NCBI GenBank assembly: GCA_051294375.1
Contig: CM119266.1
Span: 21,279,987 to 21,343,986, forward strand
DNA from: Paraspadella gotoi
Taxonomy: Eukaryota; Chaetognatha
Length of the DNA: 64,000 bases
Direction: 5' to 3'
Positions 13,619 to 26,268 of the stretch are shown here, in pieces (position 1 is the stretch's first letter; each line of letters begins with the position of its first letter). Both the position numbers and the translations under genes were made by a program. Below the pieces are notes generated by a model. The model was not told where the DNA came from. It saw nothing but the letters and a program-made list of their open reading frames with translations, and did not search any database.

Positions 13619-14665
13619 GTGAGCGAGCTACTTCATCTCCGAATTATATCGAGCCAATATATAGTCTGATAAGATTTGGTGCTCCGTTCCGCGGATGAGA
13701 AAGCATTGTAGGAGAACAAGCAGAAGAAGAAAAATGCTAATGAAATTTGTCGTTCGGAAAGCTCTATAGAGTCATTAACCGTGTCACTTTTTCTGTTTGT
13801 GTATTTATAGCCTGACTTACGTACTTATTATAAAAATAGAGTGAAACTGATAATGTAGTCAAGCTAAAATAATAAGTGCCTGAAGGAGACCCATGCGTTC
13901 GCGTGGGTTCTGTAAGAATAAGCGTCCAATAAGTTTTGGATTTTTCTCATTCATGGCGGTAACACTTTTTAAATGCAACAAACCAACGTCACGTTGAGAT
14001 TTTCGCGCGAGTGCAAATTCTGGCCTTCGCAATAAGTCGAATTCAGTTTTATTATAAGTGTGGAGTACCAAACATTTTCTCGGAAATTGTCCCCGCGCCG
14101 TCTTCACTTACCCCGACTAATCAAAAATAGAGCGCTTATATTTAGTGGATATTTTCCCTGTTGCGAAGACTGTGAATCTTTCCTTCTCCATAGAGTGTGC
14201 AAGGTCCTTTACCGTTGTCGTCTCTTCATTCATTCCCATTGATACTTAAAAACAAAGAAAGAAAATTAACATTGACCCAAGGCATCCTTCTCACATGCTC
14301 GTCTCTAGCGTCATCCAAAACCGTTGTAACATCGTGTTCTCGAATTTTTCTTTCTCTCTCTCCTCCCTCATCATCGTATCCTCCGGTCTCTCTCCTTCCT
14401 CTCTCGTCGTTCTCTCCCTTTCTATGTCTTGGCCTCTCAATGTCTCTTCGTACGATTCTCTCCTTCTTACGTATCTTAACTCATCACTAAGTATACGTTA
14501 GACAAGATTAATTAGCTCGTGAAGTCTCTAATGGTATCTCCCCTCCCTATACACTAGTCTTAAATTAACAATGTCGAGCACCGATCTTTCGAGGGCAATC
14601 CATTCAACATTCGCGGAGCGAAATAAAAAAAAAAAAAAATTATTCTTTTTTTTCGTTTGCACAAG

Positions 14666-14860
14666 TTTGAGAGAGAGGCGAGAGATTTCGGACATACACT
14701 CCTAATGTGCATTCCGGGCGCGGTAGTGGTGCCTGTCACATATATGGCAGACCCAGATGGCCACGACGTGGCCGTCCGGGCATACACTAAAACAGAAGAG
14801 ACTCATAAAATAGTTGACCCCGAAGGAAGAGAAACAACCGAGAAGAGAAGATATGAATAA
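14666..14860 (+). other. Exon candidate C (terminal, 64 codons plus stop)
   Basis: After TTCGTTTGCACAAG| the frame includes GHTLLMCIPGAVVVPVTYMA, DPDGHDVAVRAYTKTEETHK and ends KRRYE-stop. The VTYMADPDGH stretch slightly resembles the YxADxxG core of chitin-binding cuticle proteins, but the surrounding consensus is missing. Family assignment is not supported. Confidence 0.22.
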
Positions 14861-14869
14861 TTAAGAAAT

Positions 14870-17370
14870 TTATACGGAAGCGAAAAGAGAGAAGAAACTC
14901 TACATCTCTACGTTCGAAAACACATACTCGTCATCTCTACGTACATTCTGCGAAAATTAACATTAGCGGAGAGGGATAATTTCTTCTCAATATTGATTTT
15001 AGAGAAAATTAAACGACACTACTCTCTCTCTCTCTCCTTTACTAGCCCATCTAACATTATTCTTTACATACCTAATGAAGGACGTCGTTTGTTAACAAAT
15101 TGATCAAGCACGTAATTGCCGAGAGTTTCCTATAGGTCAATAAAATATATTAAATAAACTGATGTAATGAAAAAAAAGAAAAAAAATAGGCGGTGACACC
15201 CTCAGGTAATGAGATTATGACATAGTAGTGATACATATTCGTGCTATAGAATTTCGTACCCATTCACTTGTTTATTTTTTATGGCCATAATACAAATGAA
15301 ATTGGTGTCCGTATTTCCCCTATGTGATTTTGGCAGCTAGACTTGGTTGTGCGAGTATAGGAAAGTAAAGTCATTCTGTCTTTTCTAGACGGCAAAAAAC
15401 AGAGTATTATCGCCTGCGCCATTTCCCAAAGTGACAGAGCAAGTGGTATGTTCACTCCACGCATCTTTCGTAAGAGAGACTAGGAAAACTGAAGTGTAGG
15501 AAATCGTGGTCGAAAGACCACTGAAGTGTTTTCAAATATAAGTATTTTACCTCGGAGTCTAATCAGAACCATTGCTTAAAAATAAATTAAATAATATATC
15601 CAATAGTAGGTATATGTTTCTCCGAGTCTGGAGTTATAAAATATAATAGAACATCAGGAAATTTGGTGCCTATAGATACCTTACGTGCTTGTATTCAACT
15701 TCTCCCTGTGACTCAAAACCCTCGATATCTGCCCTTCTTCTATCCTTATCCTACCATTTATAAGAGTCGTTTATCTTAAGGTTAAATGCGATAGAATAAA
15801 ATATCTATATCAGAGGACCGCCTTTATCCTTCAGCCTCTCGTCAGTCTAGTATCATAGTTAACACGTTTCGTCATGTCGTTCGTGTATCTCTGTTCCTAG
15901 CCAACAGAGAACATACTACCCCTCTACACAATCTAATATATTTTCTGTTTGTTATTTTTTTTGGAGGGAGGGGTGTGTTGGTGAGAGAACGAATCTTTTC
16001 AATCTATAAAAATAACAACCGACAAGTAGATTTGACAAGATTTGCATGTAATCCGCGTAAGACCAAGCTACAGACCCACCGCTTGGATTTATAAAAAGTC
16101 ATTTAAGGCGCCGTCGGCATCGCTGCCGCTGCGCAGCCTAAAGAAAGGTCCAGCTCCCCAGCGCCCGCCGCGCCGCCCCGACGCCGCAAACACAAAAAGA
16201 CATCGAGTTGTGTAGAAGATTGTATAAGAAAAAAAAAACGATTACACTCGTTCAATTCACTCTTATATGCTATTTTTGTCCATGAACGTGCACAGATTGA
16301 CACTCCAACAACAACTCCGGGTGAAGGGTAAATAAATAGTGTGAAAGAGCTAAAAAAAGAAAAGAAAACGGTCATATCACTCTACGATTGTGAATTATTA
16401 ATAATACACCAGCAATTTTGAGGTTTTTTTCTATCACCCATCGCTCCTCGTGCGAGCCATGGTCGGCTTTTCATTCCTCAACACCCCCAGCGCCTTTACA
16501 CTTGTGTTCTCCCCGTCGCTAACTACAAACATATCCGCGCTCAGAATAACTCTGCATCAACTATATATTAAGAGAATTGATATATATATAAAGATATAGA
16601 TAGTAAAAAAAAACATAAAATTAAAATTTGAATGATACAAAATCCATAGTCGGTGAAAGATTGAATCGAGAAGTCGAAGAGCTATTAAAATGATAGTTAA
16701 GGTTTACTTTGAATTTTTTCTCCAAAATAAGCTCTCCGAACTAAATCTCGTCTTCCAAGAGTATTTCTCATCATAATCATCTATAGTGTGTTTCTGTGTG
16801 TTGAGAAACAGATGAATTAATTAATAAAAAAAAGGAAAAAAAGGCGCCTCTTCGCTGGAGAAAAACAAGTCTTTTTTTGTCGCATTCTCCGCAAAATCGG
16901 ATAAGAGGAGGGGAAAGATGATAGAGATTGGAAAAAGAATTTTCCGAAGGAGGAAGATGAGGAGGAAGAGGAGGAGGAGGAGAATGTATGCCTTCGTCGA
17001 AACCAAGAGGAGGACGAGAGATACAGAATTCTTTCCTTTCCTTTGGAAAAAAAAATAAAAAGAAAAGAAAGAGAGAAAGAAAAGCTGGTATGAGCTCAGC
17101 ATGTGAATAGGCCATACCCAAGAAGTGGTTTTATATTGAGTACATTTATCTAAAGCCTCCAGCTGCCGCGCGCTTCTTCCTCTCTCCTCCCCCACCCCTA
17201 ACACCCTCGCCCCCACAATTTTACCCCCTCGATTCCGTCGGCTCATGGAATTTCCGGCGGGAAAATGAAAGAAATGGAAAAAAGGGAAACTCGTCTTCGT
17301 ATCGGAATTTGACCGCGATATTTCGTAGAGAATGATTGTTCTCTCTCTTGAATTAAGGAAGCTTTTAATT
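14870..17370. other. Intergenic sequence
   Basis: Mostly unique and AT-rich with a GC-rich patch at 16105-16195 and a purine-rich stretch (GAGGAA) at about 16905-17100. No supported gene. Confidence 0.5.
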
Positions 17371-17377
17371 CTATTTA

Positions 17378-17487
17378 CGACGTTTCATTTAAGGATTTAT
17401 TATTGTTTTATTCGGTCTTCGTGTTAGNNNNNNNNNNCGACGTCTCATTTAAGGATTTATTATTGTTTTATTCTGTCTTCGTGTTAG
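17378..17487 (+). repeat. 50-bp direct repeat flanking a 10-N gap
   Basis: The 50 bases at 17378-17427 and 17438-17487 are the same except for two positions (T/C and G/T), and the 10-N gap lies exactly between them. This is what a join between two unmerged overlapping contig ends looks like. Confidence 0.9.
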
Positions 17488-17567
17488 TTTTGTCTCTGTC
17501 TCTCTCTCGTTTATTAAATTATTGAATATATAGTATAAGAATTAAGCCTGAGAATTCCTTTTTTTTT

Positions 17568-17829
17568 NNNNNNNNNNNNNNNNNNNNNNNNNNNNNNNNN
17601 NNNNNNNNNNNNNNNNNNNNNNNNNNNNNNNNNNNNNNNNNNNNNNNNNNNNNNNNNNNNNNNNNNNNNNNNNNNNNNNNNNNNNNNNNNNNNNNNNNNN
17701 NNNNNNNNNNNNNNNNNNNNNNNNNNNNNNNNNNNNNNNNNNNNNNNNNNNNNNNNNNNNNNNNNNNNNNNNNNNNNNNNNNNNNNNNNNNNNNNNNNNN
17801 NNNNNNNNNNNNNNNNNNNNNNNNNNNNN
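17568..17829. other. Assembly gap (262 N)
   Basis: N run followed immediately by a CT microsatellite (17830-17862), which probably caused the gap. Confidence 1.
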
Positions 17830-17862
<33 letters not shown>

Positions 17863-17866
<4 letters not shown>

Positions 17867-18765
17867 CCTGGGGAATCGTCTTTCGATGTATCGCGTTTCT
17901 GCGAAAACATTTGGAGAAACAAAGGAGCAGCGAAATAATGAAAAATATTCTTGGTCTCTCTTCGTCTCTACCGGTGCTAATAGAATTAGGTCTAAAAATA
18001 GAAGATGTCGACATTTAACTTCGAGAATAAATACATGCACGTGCGTTGTGTATTAATTTGTCACGGCTTAATGCAGAGAATCGATTCGATTTTAATACGA
18101 ATTTACTATTTATTAAAGATACAAGTTTGTGGTTCAGAAATTTTGACATGTGACTGCCTACGAATTTTGATGAGCAATGATGGAAATTTATATCAAAATT
18201 TAAGAAAAAGGAAGACGAAATTTTTGTATTTATTCTTCTTTTTATTTTCATCGAATTCCCTTTTTTTTTATTCTGAATGATTTTAACAACTTCTTTGTTC
18301 CTAATTTTTATGGTTTTTTCTATTCATATCTTTGTCTTTGAATATTAATCAATAATTACGCTTGACACGTTCGTTTTACCATCTCATTGACATCGCAGCG
18401 CAAACCGCAACCATTGCTCCTCTGGACGTCACGGGTTCGAACCCAATGCTCGATCATCGATTTCCTAGTAATTCATGCTGAAAAAAAAAACGGGGAAAAA
18501 AATTGAAAAGCGAGAGGGAGACGGAAAGAAAGGTATGAGGCTCAATGAATTTTCCCGCGACGCAAATATGGAAATGAGGTTGACGTCCACTCAAGAGAAA
18601 AAAGTGTTTAAATCAAGGAAAAGCGAAAGAGAAAGGATGAGAGCATGCCAGAAAAAAGCCTCATCAAACCATGAGTAAAAAAAAAGAGAAATCACAGAAT
18701 ATAACACCGTGCCGCTAACTGCTGAGCGATGAAGAGGGAGGGGAGAAGGGAGTGTGGGTAGGGGT
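17863..18765. other. AT-rich intergenic sequence
   Basis: Short frames at 18005-18280 on both strands are AT-rich and unrecognised. The tRNA-like fragment near 18430 is listed separately. Confidence 0.5.
18390..18455 (+). repeat. tRNA-like fragment (B-box-like)
   Basis: ACGGGTTCGAACCCAATG carries the GGTTCGAACC core of a T arm. The flanking bases do not complete a T stem and no cloverleaf is apparent upstream. Probably a SINE relic. Confidence 0.3.
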
Positions 18766-18789
18766 TAGAGAGAGAGAGAGAGAGAGAAT

Positions 18790-18820
<31 letters not shown>

Positions 18821-18830
18821 AAGGGATGGG
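18766..18830. repeat. (GA)n microsatellite
   Basis: Interrupted GA tract in a purine-rich neighbourhood (18720-18850). Sequence from 18851 to 19330 is AT-rich without a gene. Confidence 0.9.
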
Positions 18831-19330
18831 AGGGAGGAGAGATGTGGTAGAGAGATAACAAGGGCACGATATTGGAGTTGACTTGAATGTACATATTTCT
18901 TTTCTGTCTAAATCTGTGACACTCTTTTCGTCTTAATGCTGGGCACCAAAAAAAGGAGAAATTATTTAAAATAAGGTAAAATGAAATTTCCGTAAATCCA
19001 TTTAAATTTCAAGGACTTAATCCTTTTTTTTTAGAAAAGGCGTCGCTTTTCAATTTGGAATTGAAATTGAAAAAAAAGACCCGAAATATGGAAATTGACG
19101 TTGGAGAAAAACTCGGTAGAGGGCGGGCCAGGCGACGGGAGAAAAGCAGACGAGACAACTTTGGCAGAAACGAAAAGGTTTCGAGGAAATTGTTTATATT
19201 AAAACTATATTTTGTTTGGAATGAATGAGATTGGGTGTTAAATAATCGAAATATCTTTTAAAGACATAGAAAGTAATCAACCTTGATGAATCTTGATTAG
19301 TTGAAAATCAGAAGAAAGAAGATAGAAGTG

Positions 19331-19332
<2 letters not shown>

Positions 19333-19421
<89 letters not shown>
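19333..19421. repeat. (GA)n microsatellite, nearly perfect
   Basis: About 44 uninterrupted GA units at the edge of the dispersed repeat 19430-19880. Confidence 0.95.
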
Positions 19422-19423
<2 letters not shown>

Positions 19424-19429
19424 CCCGCC

Positions 19430-19880
19430 CACTGCGAAATGGCATAATACGTTTTGATCATGGTGCAGATTTCTTCTGGTCAGAATTTTTGTGGTGAGAA
19501 TTATGTGGGAAAGGATGGAGTTGGAGGCGGAGGTGGGGGGGGTAAGTTTTGGGAATCCAGATTAGGAAAGTACGAAAGAAATAGTAGAGTTGGGAAAATA
19601 TTAAGCATTTTATAAGACTGCCTATGCCTATGCGGATGTGTTTCGGAAGAGAGGATTTGGAAAGAATGAATGAAACACGAGTGAAGATCAAAGCCGGCTT
19701 TTCGTGAATTTAAAAAAAAGTAAATGATATCACTGGCATAAAATTCTATTCCCTCATTTGAATTCTTTGATCAATATCAAAAGGGAAGTTAAAAAAGTCA
19801 CTGTAATTGTATTTTGTGTGGCCTTTCCTTGTACGAAATTACTAGGAAATAAATTGCCTTTACCAAAATCAAGCTCGAGT
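19430..19880. repeat. Dispersed repeat, left partner of an inverted pair with 24360-24900
   Basis: Landmarks read here on the plus strand include CGAAATGGCATAATACG, ATTTTTGTGGTGAGAATTATG, ATGCGGATGTGTTTCGG and GTGTGGCCTTTCCTTGTACG. All recur as reverse complements at 24360-24900. The GA microsatellite at 19333-19421 lies at one end, as a shorter GA/CT tract does in the partner. The pair lies about 4.5 kb apart. Confidence 0.7.
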
Positions 19881-20395
19881 TCGAATTTGTCTTGCTAAAA
19901 ATTCTATCTCCACTCACTTTGAAAAGAAAACAACGTAGTGGTCTAGTGAAAAAAAAAAAAAGAAAAGAGATTGGAGGACAAAGAAGCCTGGGGTGAGAAT
20001 CACAGCCTTGGTCATCCTGGTGAGAGTGAGTCGGCCCACCAAGAGCGATAATGTTGCCATCGCCTCGACTTTGCTTTTCCGCTCGATGGAACGTTCGCTT
20101 TTATGGCGCAGTTTTACTTTTTGCTTCAATGATCAGTCTATATCTAGACATATTGATTAATTTTGATAATTTTTATTAATTTTGATTATCGAATCGACCT
20201 TTCTGATTAATCATAACGCAATCTGAGAAGTACTTTCGTTTTAAGTTTGAGCAACGAAATGTTAACGGAATGCATATTATATTAATATATATATTAATTA
20301 GTAAAATTGACTAAGAATAAGAATTAGGAGAGAAGTAAGGGAAACGGATAAGAAACAAATTAAAGGAAATTTTATTAAAGAGATGATTAAAGAGA

Positions 20396-20580
20396 TTAAA
20401 GAGGAGGAAGTGGAGGAAGAGGAGGAAGAAGAGGAAGAGGAGAAGTTTGAAAAGACGAAGAAACAGATGACGTCAAATAAGTGAAGATGAAAAACATAAA
20501 AGAAAAAAAAGAGGAAAAAGAAAGAAAAGTAAAAGAGAAAAAGATGGGAGAAGGAAGAGGAGGAGGAAGAGGAGGGTGAC
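20396..20580. repeat. Purine-rich (GAGGAA) stretch
   Basis: Almost pure A/G on the plus strand. The proline- and leucine-rich minus frame is compositional. The preceding 19890-20395 is AT-rich without a gene. Confidence 0.75.
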
Positions 20581-20689
20581 GAAAAAGCAAATGAGATTGA
20601 GGCGGCGAAGCGAATAGATTTGATTTTTCTATTTTATTTCATACATTTCTTTTCTGTTATCTATTGATTATTATCTATTATCTATTATC

Positions 20690-21010
20690 GTCTTAAATAT
20701 AGTTTTTTACATTTTTGACCAAATTAATGAAATAATTTTTTTTTTAAATTTTACTTTCTTATATCAACTTTTTGCAAGGAATCTAAATCCGATCTTAAAA
20801 TTTAAAAAAAATTTATTTTGAAATTTTAGCCTATTATATACTTTTCACTATATATATATAAATATAGCTCACTGGTCCCCACTAATGTAAAAAATTAAAA
20901 AATAAATTTACCAAATTATTTTTATTGGTTTTTATTTTCATGTTTTATATGCTAAATTTTAATTTTGTAAAATTTTATTATTTTCACATTACTCTACTCT
21001 TCAATCCGGA
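20690..21010. repeat. Dispersed AT-rich repeat, inverted relative to 26915-27240
   Basis: This copy shares landmarks with the 26.9 kb foldback arms, including GAATCTAAATCCGATCTTAA, TAGCCTATTATATACTT, CTCACTGGTCCCCACTAATG and CATGTTTTATATGCTAAATT, with scattered substitutions and small indels. It is inverted relative to the left arm (26915-27240) and in the same orientation as the right arm. Confidence 0.65.
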
Positions 21011-21126
21011 TTAATTCTAAACAACATTTAAACTTTACAAAATTTAACTTCATAATATCAGAGATTCTGGGTCCTTTTTCATCTTCCATTGACTTTCTTT
21101 CACTTCTTCAAAACGTCACGTAATTT

Positions 21127-21730
21127 TTGATGTTTGGAAAAGGATCGACGACGGCGGCGGTGCGAGCGGCCGGAAGCGGCAGTGGCGAGGGTGATGTTCA
21201 TGCTTGGCGGAAAGAGTTCGGTCAACTCAGGTCTTTCACTTCCCGTCCCACTTTGTTCGACACGCATACTTGCAGACCATACTCTCTCTCTCTCTCTCTC
21301 CTCTCACTCTCTCACATCAAGGGCGGACCATGCTCTCCCCTCTTTTCTCTCCCGGTGCTTTCTGGTCAGCCGACGCGGAAGTCGGCGGAGGAAAAGATGG
21401 TATCGATAATATTTGTGTCTTTTATGAAAATCCAAGCGGCGGAAAAAAAGGCAGCGGAAGTTGAATTTCGAGTTGATGAGACGATCTCGCGGAGAAGGAG
21501 ATGGCAGAGAAGGAGAGAAGAGGGAGAAAGGGAAGGAGATTGAAGGAAGAAGAAGAAGAAGAAGAAGAAGAAGAAGAAGAAGAAGAAGAAGAAGAAGAAG
21601 AGAGAGAAGTCAAAGGAAAATTTTCTTTCCTCCTTTTCCTCCCTTTTCTTTTTTTTTTATTGACGGAAGCGGCGAAGATGAATGGGACGAAGATGAAAAG
21701 TTTTTTTTTTGTCGACTGAAAAAAAAAAGA
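21127..21730. repeat. GC-rich patch, CT tract and (AAG)n microsatellite
   Basis: 21140-21190 is CpG-rich, 21281-21300 is CT, and 21541-21605 is about 20 AAG triplets. Open frames of up to 138 codons on the plus strand run into the triplet array and show no domain. Confidence 0.75.
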
Positions 21731-22104
21731 AATCGACAAAAGCGCGGGAATTTTTGAATTCGATCCGCGTTGGTATTTTGTTTTTTTTAATGAGTCTTAA
21801 TCAAAACTCAAAAATGTTTGTAAATAAGTTTAAGCCCTGACGGTCTCAAGTTGATTTTTTTTTAACTCTCCGTCAGCTTAAAATATCACCAAAAAAACGT
21901 AAGGACCAACAATGAAGTCAGAGAGTTCGCCTCGAAAACCAATCCACATGATCCGCAAAATCTCAATTTAGTCTGCCAACAAAGAATTAGGCTTAACGAA
22001 TTTTAAACAAATCACAAAGCAAAGTTTTTTGGCCACAACCAATCGGTTTAAACTCTCACAACACCCCTTCAACACTCCGGAAAATCTTCAACTAAACTAC
22101 GTTT

Positions 22105-22360
22105 CCCTTTTCACTCTTCAGTCTCGACTTCAGCTCAACTCCTTTTAAAGCTCACCTTTTCATTCTTCAGTCTCGACTTCAACTCCATTCCTTTCATCAC
22201 TCATATTTTGACTCTTCAGTCTCGACTTCAGCTCTACTCCTTTTATTGCTCACCTTTCCACTCTTCAGTTTCGACTTCAGCTCTACTCCTTTCAACGCTC
22301 ACATTTTCACTCTTCCATCTCGACTTCAGGTCTACTCCTTTCATCGCTCACCTTTTCACT
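22105..22360 (+). repeat. About 50-bp tandem repeat, five units
   Basis: Each unit runs through TTTTCACTCTTCAGTCTCGA, CTTCAGCTCTACTCCTTTCA and TCGCTCACC, with a few changes per unit. The open frame across it reflects the pyrimidine-rich repeat. Confidence 0.9.
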
Positions 22361-22689
22361 TTACTTAATGGTTTGCGTATTTACCATTTAATGCACCTTC
22401 TACATTTTGGGACGTTAAGGTTGAAAGAAGAAAACTGAGAAACTTTTCACAGAGACCTTGACTCAACCGATTGGCAGAGTGAGTGAATGGAATGAACCAA
22501 TTAGGTCGTCCACTATTCCTAAGTTGGGTTTAGCTTCAACGACTTTCCAGCCTCGAACAAACTATTTTTTAGTTTATAAAAATATAAACCAAAGAAGGGA
22601 CGAGGAATTTTCTGATTTCCAAAGGTTTGTATTGATGACACTTCTTTTTCGGACTGATGTTTACAATATCGAATTAACAAAATCATAAT

Positions 22690-23141
22690 GAAATTAATAA
22701 ATTTACATTACTTTTCTATAAAAATATTTTTTTTAATTGCTGCCAAATATGGCTTTTTAATAATAAATATTGAAAAACAATCAATTTTTTTAAAAATATC
22801 TCAAAATCAAAAATTAATTTTATGATAAAAATAAACAAGTTTGAGAAAACAATGTCGGATCTGCCAACGATCATTAGCGGTAATTAAATAATTAATTCAA
22901 GTTAATTAATAATTAGGAAATTAATAAATTAATTAATTTGATCCGAAATATTCGTTTTTAGATCTTTTCGTCACTGACCACGCGAAAAGCAACAACGACG
23001 ATGATGGCGACGACGACAATAATGCCGATAACGATTGGGTTAATTGATTGTTTCTTTTATGTTTCTATATGTCAGTGAGATTCATCCATCCAATATAGTT
23101 TCTTTCGGTGTGAAAGAAGTGTCTACTTTTTTTTGCGCCGC
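22690..23141. other. AT-rich sequence with TTAATTAA-rich stretch
   Basis: Palindromic TTAATTAATTT words at 22890-22940, then a short GACGACGA run near 22998-23030. No gene. Confidence 0.6.
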
Positions 23142-23166
23142 NNNNNNNNNNNNNNNNNNNNNNNNN
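23142..23166. other. Assembly gap (25 N)
   Basis: Placeholder gap. 23167-23760 is pyrimidine-rich with compositional open frames only. Confidence 1.
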
Positions 23167-24009
23167 CAGATCTCATCCATCGTCTCCGACCCTCTCGGTC
23201 TCACTCTCTCTCTTCTCTCTCAGTAAGTAACGTATACCTATTCTCCTCCGTTCATCTCATCTCTCTCCTCTCTTTCTCGCTCTTTCTCTTCTCTCACAAA
23301 TAATTCCCCATCAGCAAATGACCATAAGCAATACATGATATGCGACGGCAAAGGAATTACAAAAAAAACTTTCTATAAAAACTTTCTTCTCCCTCCTGTG
23401 TGTTCTCTCGTCTGAGAAAACCCGCTACTGAGATACTCTTCATTTGTTTTTACGGGGGTCATCTCCTGCATTTGTACCCCTCCTCTCCCTCCATTACCCC
23501 TTCTCCCATCGTTTTCTCTTTACTTTTTCTTGTTCTTTTTCCCTCTTTTTTTTTCATATCTCATGTTTTTCATCTTCACTTTATTTGACGTGCATTGGTT
23601 TCTTCGTCTTTTCAAACTTCATCCCTCTTCGTCTTCTCTCCTGCCCTCTTCTCACTTCTCCATCTTTAATCTCTTTAAAATCATCTCTTTTACTAACAAA
23701 TTTCCTTTAATTTTGGTTTCTTATCCGTTCCCTTACTTCTCTCCGTAATCTTATTTTTAAAGTTCAATTTTACTAATTAAATATATGATATTAATATAAC
23801 TCATGCATCCGGTTAACATTCTATTTGTTGGCTCAAACTTAAAAACGAAAGTATTCTCAGATGTGAGATATATGATAAAAATCGAGAAAGGTCGATTGAT
23901 AATGAAAATTAATTTAAAATATAACATCTAAATATATATAAATAATATACATTACGTAATGATAATACCTTACAAATATATAGGCAGCAAAAGTAACTAC
24001 CATAAAGGC

Positions 24010-24270
24010 GGTCACGCATAACCGAACTCTCGAGCGAGAAAACACAAACACGCGACGCCGGCTGGGCGGCATGGGGTGCAGGCAGATGGGCCCCATTTCT
24101 CGAATGATACAACTGCTGGCCTCTTGCTTTGTTCTGACTCGCTCTGCTGGGTTCGGCCTTTCGGGTCCGAGGTTCGGGCCCCTCCCGACTCAAGTCGTCG
24201 ACCAATGGATGACCACAATCGAGGCTGTGATTCTGATATCTCACCTCCTCCCAGGCTTGCTTTGTCGCGT
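24010..24270. other. GC-rich island in AT-rich surroundings
   Basis: The composition changes sharply at both ends (AT-rich 23760-24000 before, T-rich after). Both strands remain open for about 90 codons. No motif is recognised; possibly an exon, promoter or inserted element. Confidence 0.3.
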
Positions 24271-24359
24271 CTCAATCTCTTCTCTTTTTCCTTTTTCTTT
24301 CTTTTTTCACTCTAGAACTACCAATCTGGTTTTCTTTTTGCAAAAGTGAGTTCAAAGGG

Positions 24360-24900
24360 ATAGAAATTTTTAGCAAGGCAAATTCGACACTGATATATAG
24401 GGTGGGAGGGAGAGTTTATTTTCGTAGTAATTTCGTACAAGGAAGGCCACACAAAATACAATTACAGTGACTTTTAACTTCCCTTTTGATATTGATGCAA
24501 AGAATTCAAATGACGGATGAAGAATTTTATGCAGTTGTTTACTTTTCTTTTTTAAGATTCCACGAATACACGTCCGGCTTTTGATCTTCACACTCGTGGT
24601 TTCATTCAATCTCTTTCCAATCCTCTTCTTACGAAACTACCATCCGCATAGGCCATAGGTAGTCTTTATACATGCTTAATATTTTCCCAACGCTCCTAGA
24701 GAGCTATTTCTTGTTCGCCTTAAGGTTCTGGGGAGTTACCTGGAAAACTCTTACTCCCTCCCCCCACCCGTCGACTCGCACAGCTCCATCTCTTTCCCAC
24801 ATAATTCTCACCACAAAAATTCTGTATATCCAGAAACACGAACATCTGCACCATGATGCAAAACGTATTCTATGCCCCATTTCCCGCGGTGGGCCGGAGA
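24360..24900. repeat. Dispersed repeat, inverted partner of 19430-19880
   Basis: This is the reverse complement of 19430-19880, with indels. For example CGTACAAGGAAGGCCACAC near 24435 and CATAATTCTCACCACAAAAAT near 24799 mirror 19823 and 19487. It ends near CCCATTTCCCGCGGTGGGC, matching GCCCACTGCGAAATGG at the other copy. Open frames within it are shadows. Confidence 0.7.
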
Positions 24901-25287
24901 TTCTCCTCTCCTCTCCTCTCTCCCTCTTCTCTCAGAGAGAGAGAGAGAGAGAAATTAAATCCTTTTCTGTGGCTGAAAACTAAATGGGGAGAAGTAAAGA
25001 CTGTATGTAGAAGCCGAAGGAGAAGCAGGCGCAACACTAAATTCTGTTTCAATTATAGTTCATGTAAAGTTTTTAACAATAAGAAAAACGTCCCCAGTAA
25101 ACCCCACGACTGATTTTAGCGTTTTTATTGCTGGATTTATAAATGATTTATTAATGCGTTTGACGAGAGCGGCGAGGATGATTTAAAAAAACGTAGTATT
25201 GACCGCTTGTTTTCCCAAATTCACATTTTAGACGAGATGTTGATTTTAAAACGCGATCGACTGAGGTCGACAACAACGAAACATATC

Positions 25288-25332
25288 GCAATGGAATCGC
25301 AATAGAATCGCAGTGGAATCGCAATGGAATCG
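25288..25332 (+). repeat. 12-bp tandem repeat (GGAATCGCAATG-like)
   Basis: Four imperfect units of GCAATGGAATC. Four instances of a CCGGATGTCATT-like word follow at about 25519, 25549, 25648 and 25668, alternating in spacing and not a simple array. Confidence 0.7.
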
Positions 25333-25359
25333 CCGCTTTCTCCGCTTTCTCCGCTCCTT

Positions 25360-25470
25360 CGCCGCCTTGGCTCGTATGACTTTTCTTCCATCGCCCGGCG
25401 CCGGCGCGTGACGAAAGTGACCTCGCGACGCGACCCCCGCGCGTCAAAACGTCACACCGACGATGGAAAA
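25360..25470. other. CpG-rich patch
   Basis: Dense CG dinucleotides including GGCGCCGGCGCGTGACG. Possible regulatory region or exon; no domain seen on either strand. Confidence 0.3.
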
Positions 25471-25855
25471 AAAAAGGCGCCAGCGACATCTGCATCGGCC
25501 ACGTCAAAATCCTCGCCACCCGGATGTCATTCAACAAGTCACGCAAAAAGATCCGGGTGTCATGGGAAATGCCCGTATGTTATGAACAAAAACTTGGATG
25601 GGATTAAATAAAACACGAATATCAATCATAAGTCGTTATTTAAAAGAGCCGGATGTAATTCCGATGTACCCGGATGTCATTCGAAAATCACTATGGAATC
25701 CAGAAAAAAGCTCAAAGGGCATCGGGCAAGCGCGCGGGCAAGAAAGACCAACGAGCGCTTAACACCAACATGTAAATAGAATTGAAAAGTTGACACTGAC
25801 GCCATGACGTTCCGACTCCAGAATGATAACAACAACACCCAAGGGGGAGAGAAAC

Positions 25856-25968
<113 letters not shown>

Positions 25969-26168
25969 TCGGCGAGTGGTGGCTGAGAACTCATATACAT
26001 GTGGCGACTTCGCGAGAACCAGGTCAAAGGCGATGTCAGTCGCGGCTTCAGATGGGAGATTGTTCGGGGGAAAATATTTGTGATCTGAGAAGGAAAAGAG
26101 AGAGGAAGAGAGAAAAGACCTAAAAAAAAAAATTGGAAAAATAAAAGGAAAAAAGTAAAAAAAAACCC

Positions 26169-26268
26169 GGAAATTAAAAGGTAACTGTACTAAAGTTACT
26201 AACTGAAGTTACTAACTGTTACTAACGGAAATTAAAAGGTAACTGTACTAAAGTTACTAACTGATATA
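26169..26268 (+). repeat. 58-bp direct duplication
   Basis: GGAAATTAAAAGGTAACTGT plus ACTAAAGTTACTAACTG occurs twice at a 58-bp period. The short word GTTACTAACTG is also repeated within it. Confidence 0.85.

Noticed and set aside
18390-18455. Functional tRNA gene
   Set aside because: A T-arm core is present but the T stem does not pair and no acceptor, D or anticodon arms can be folded.
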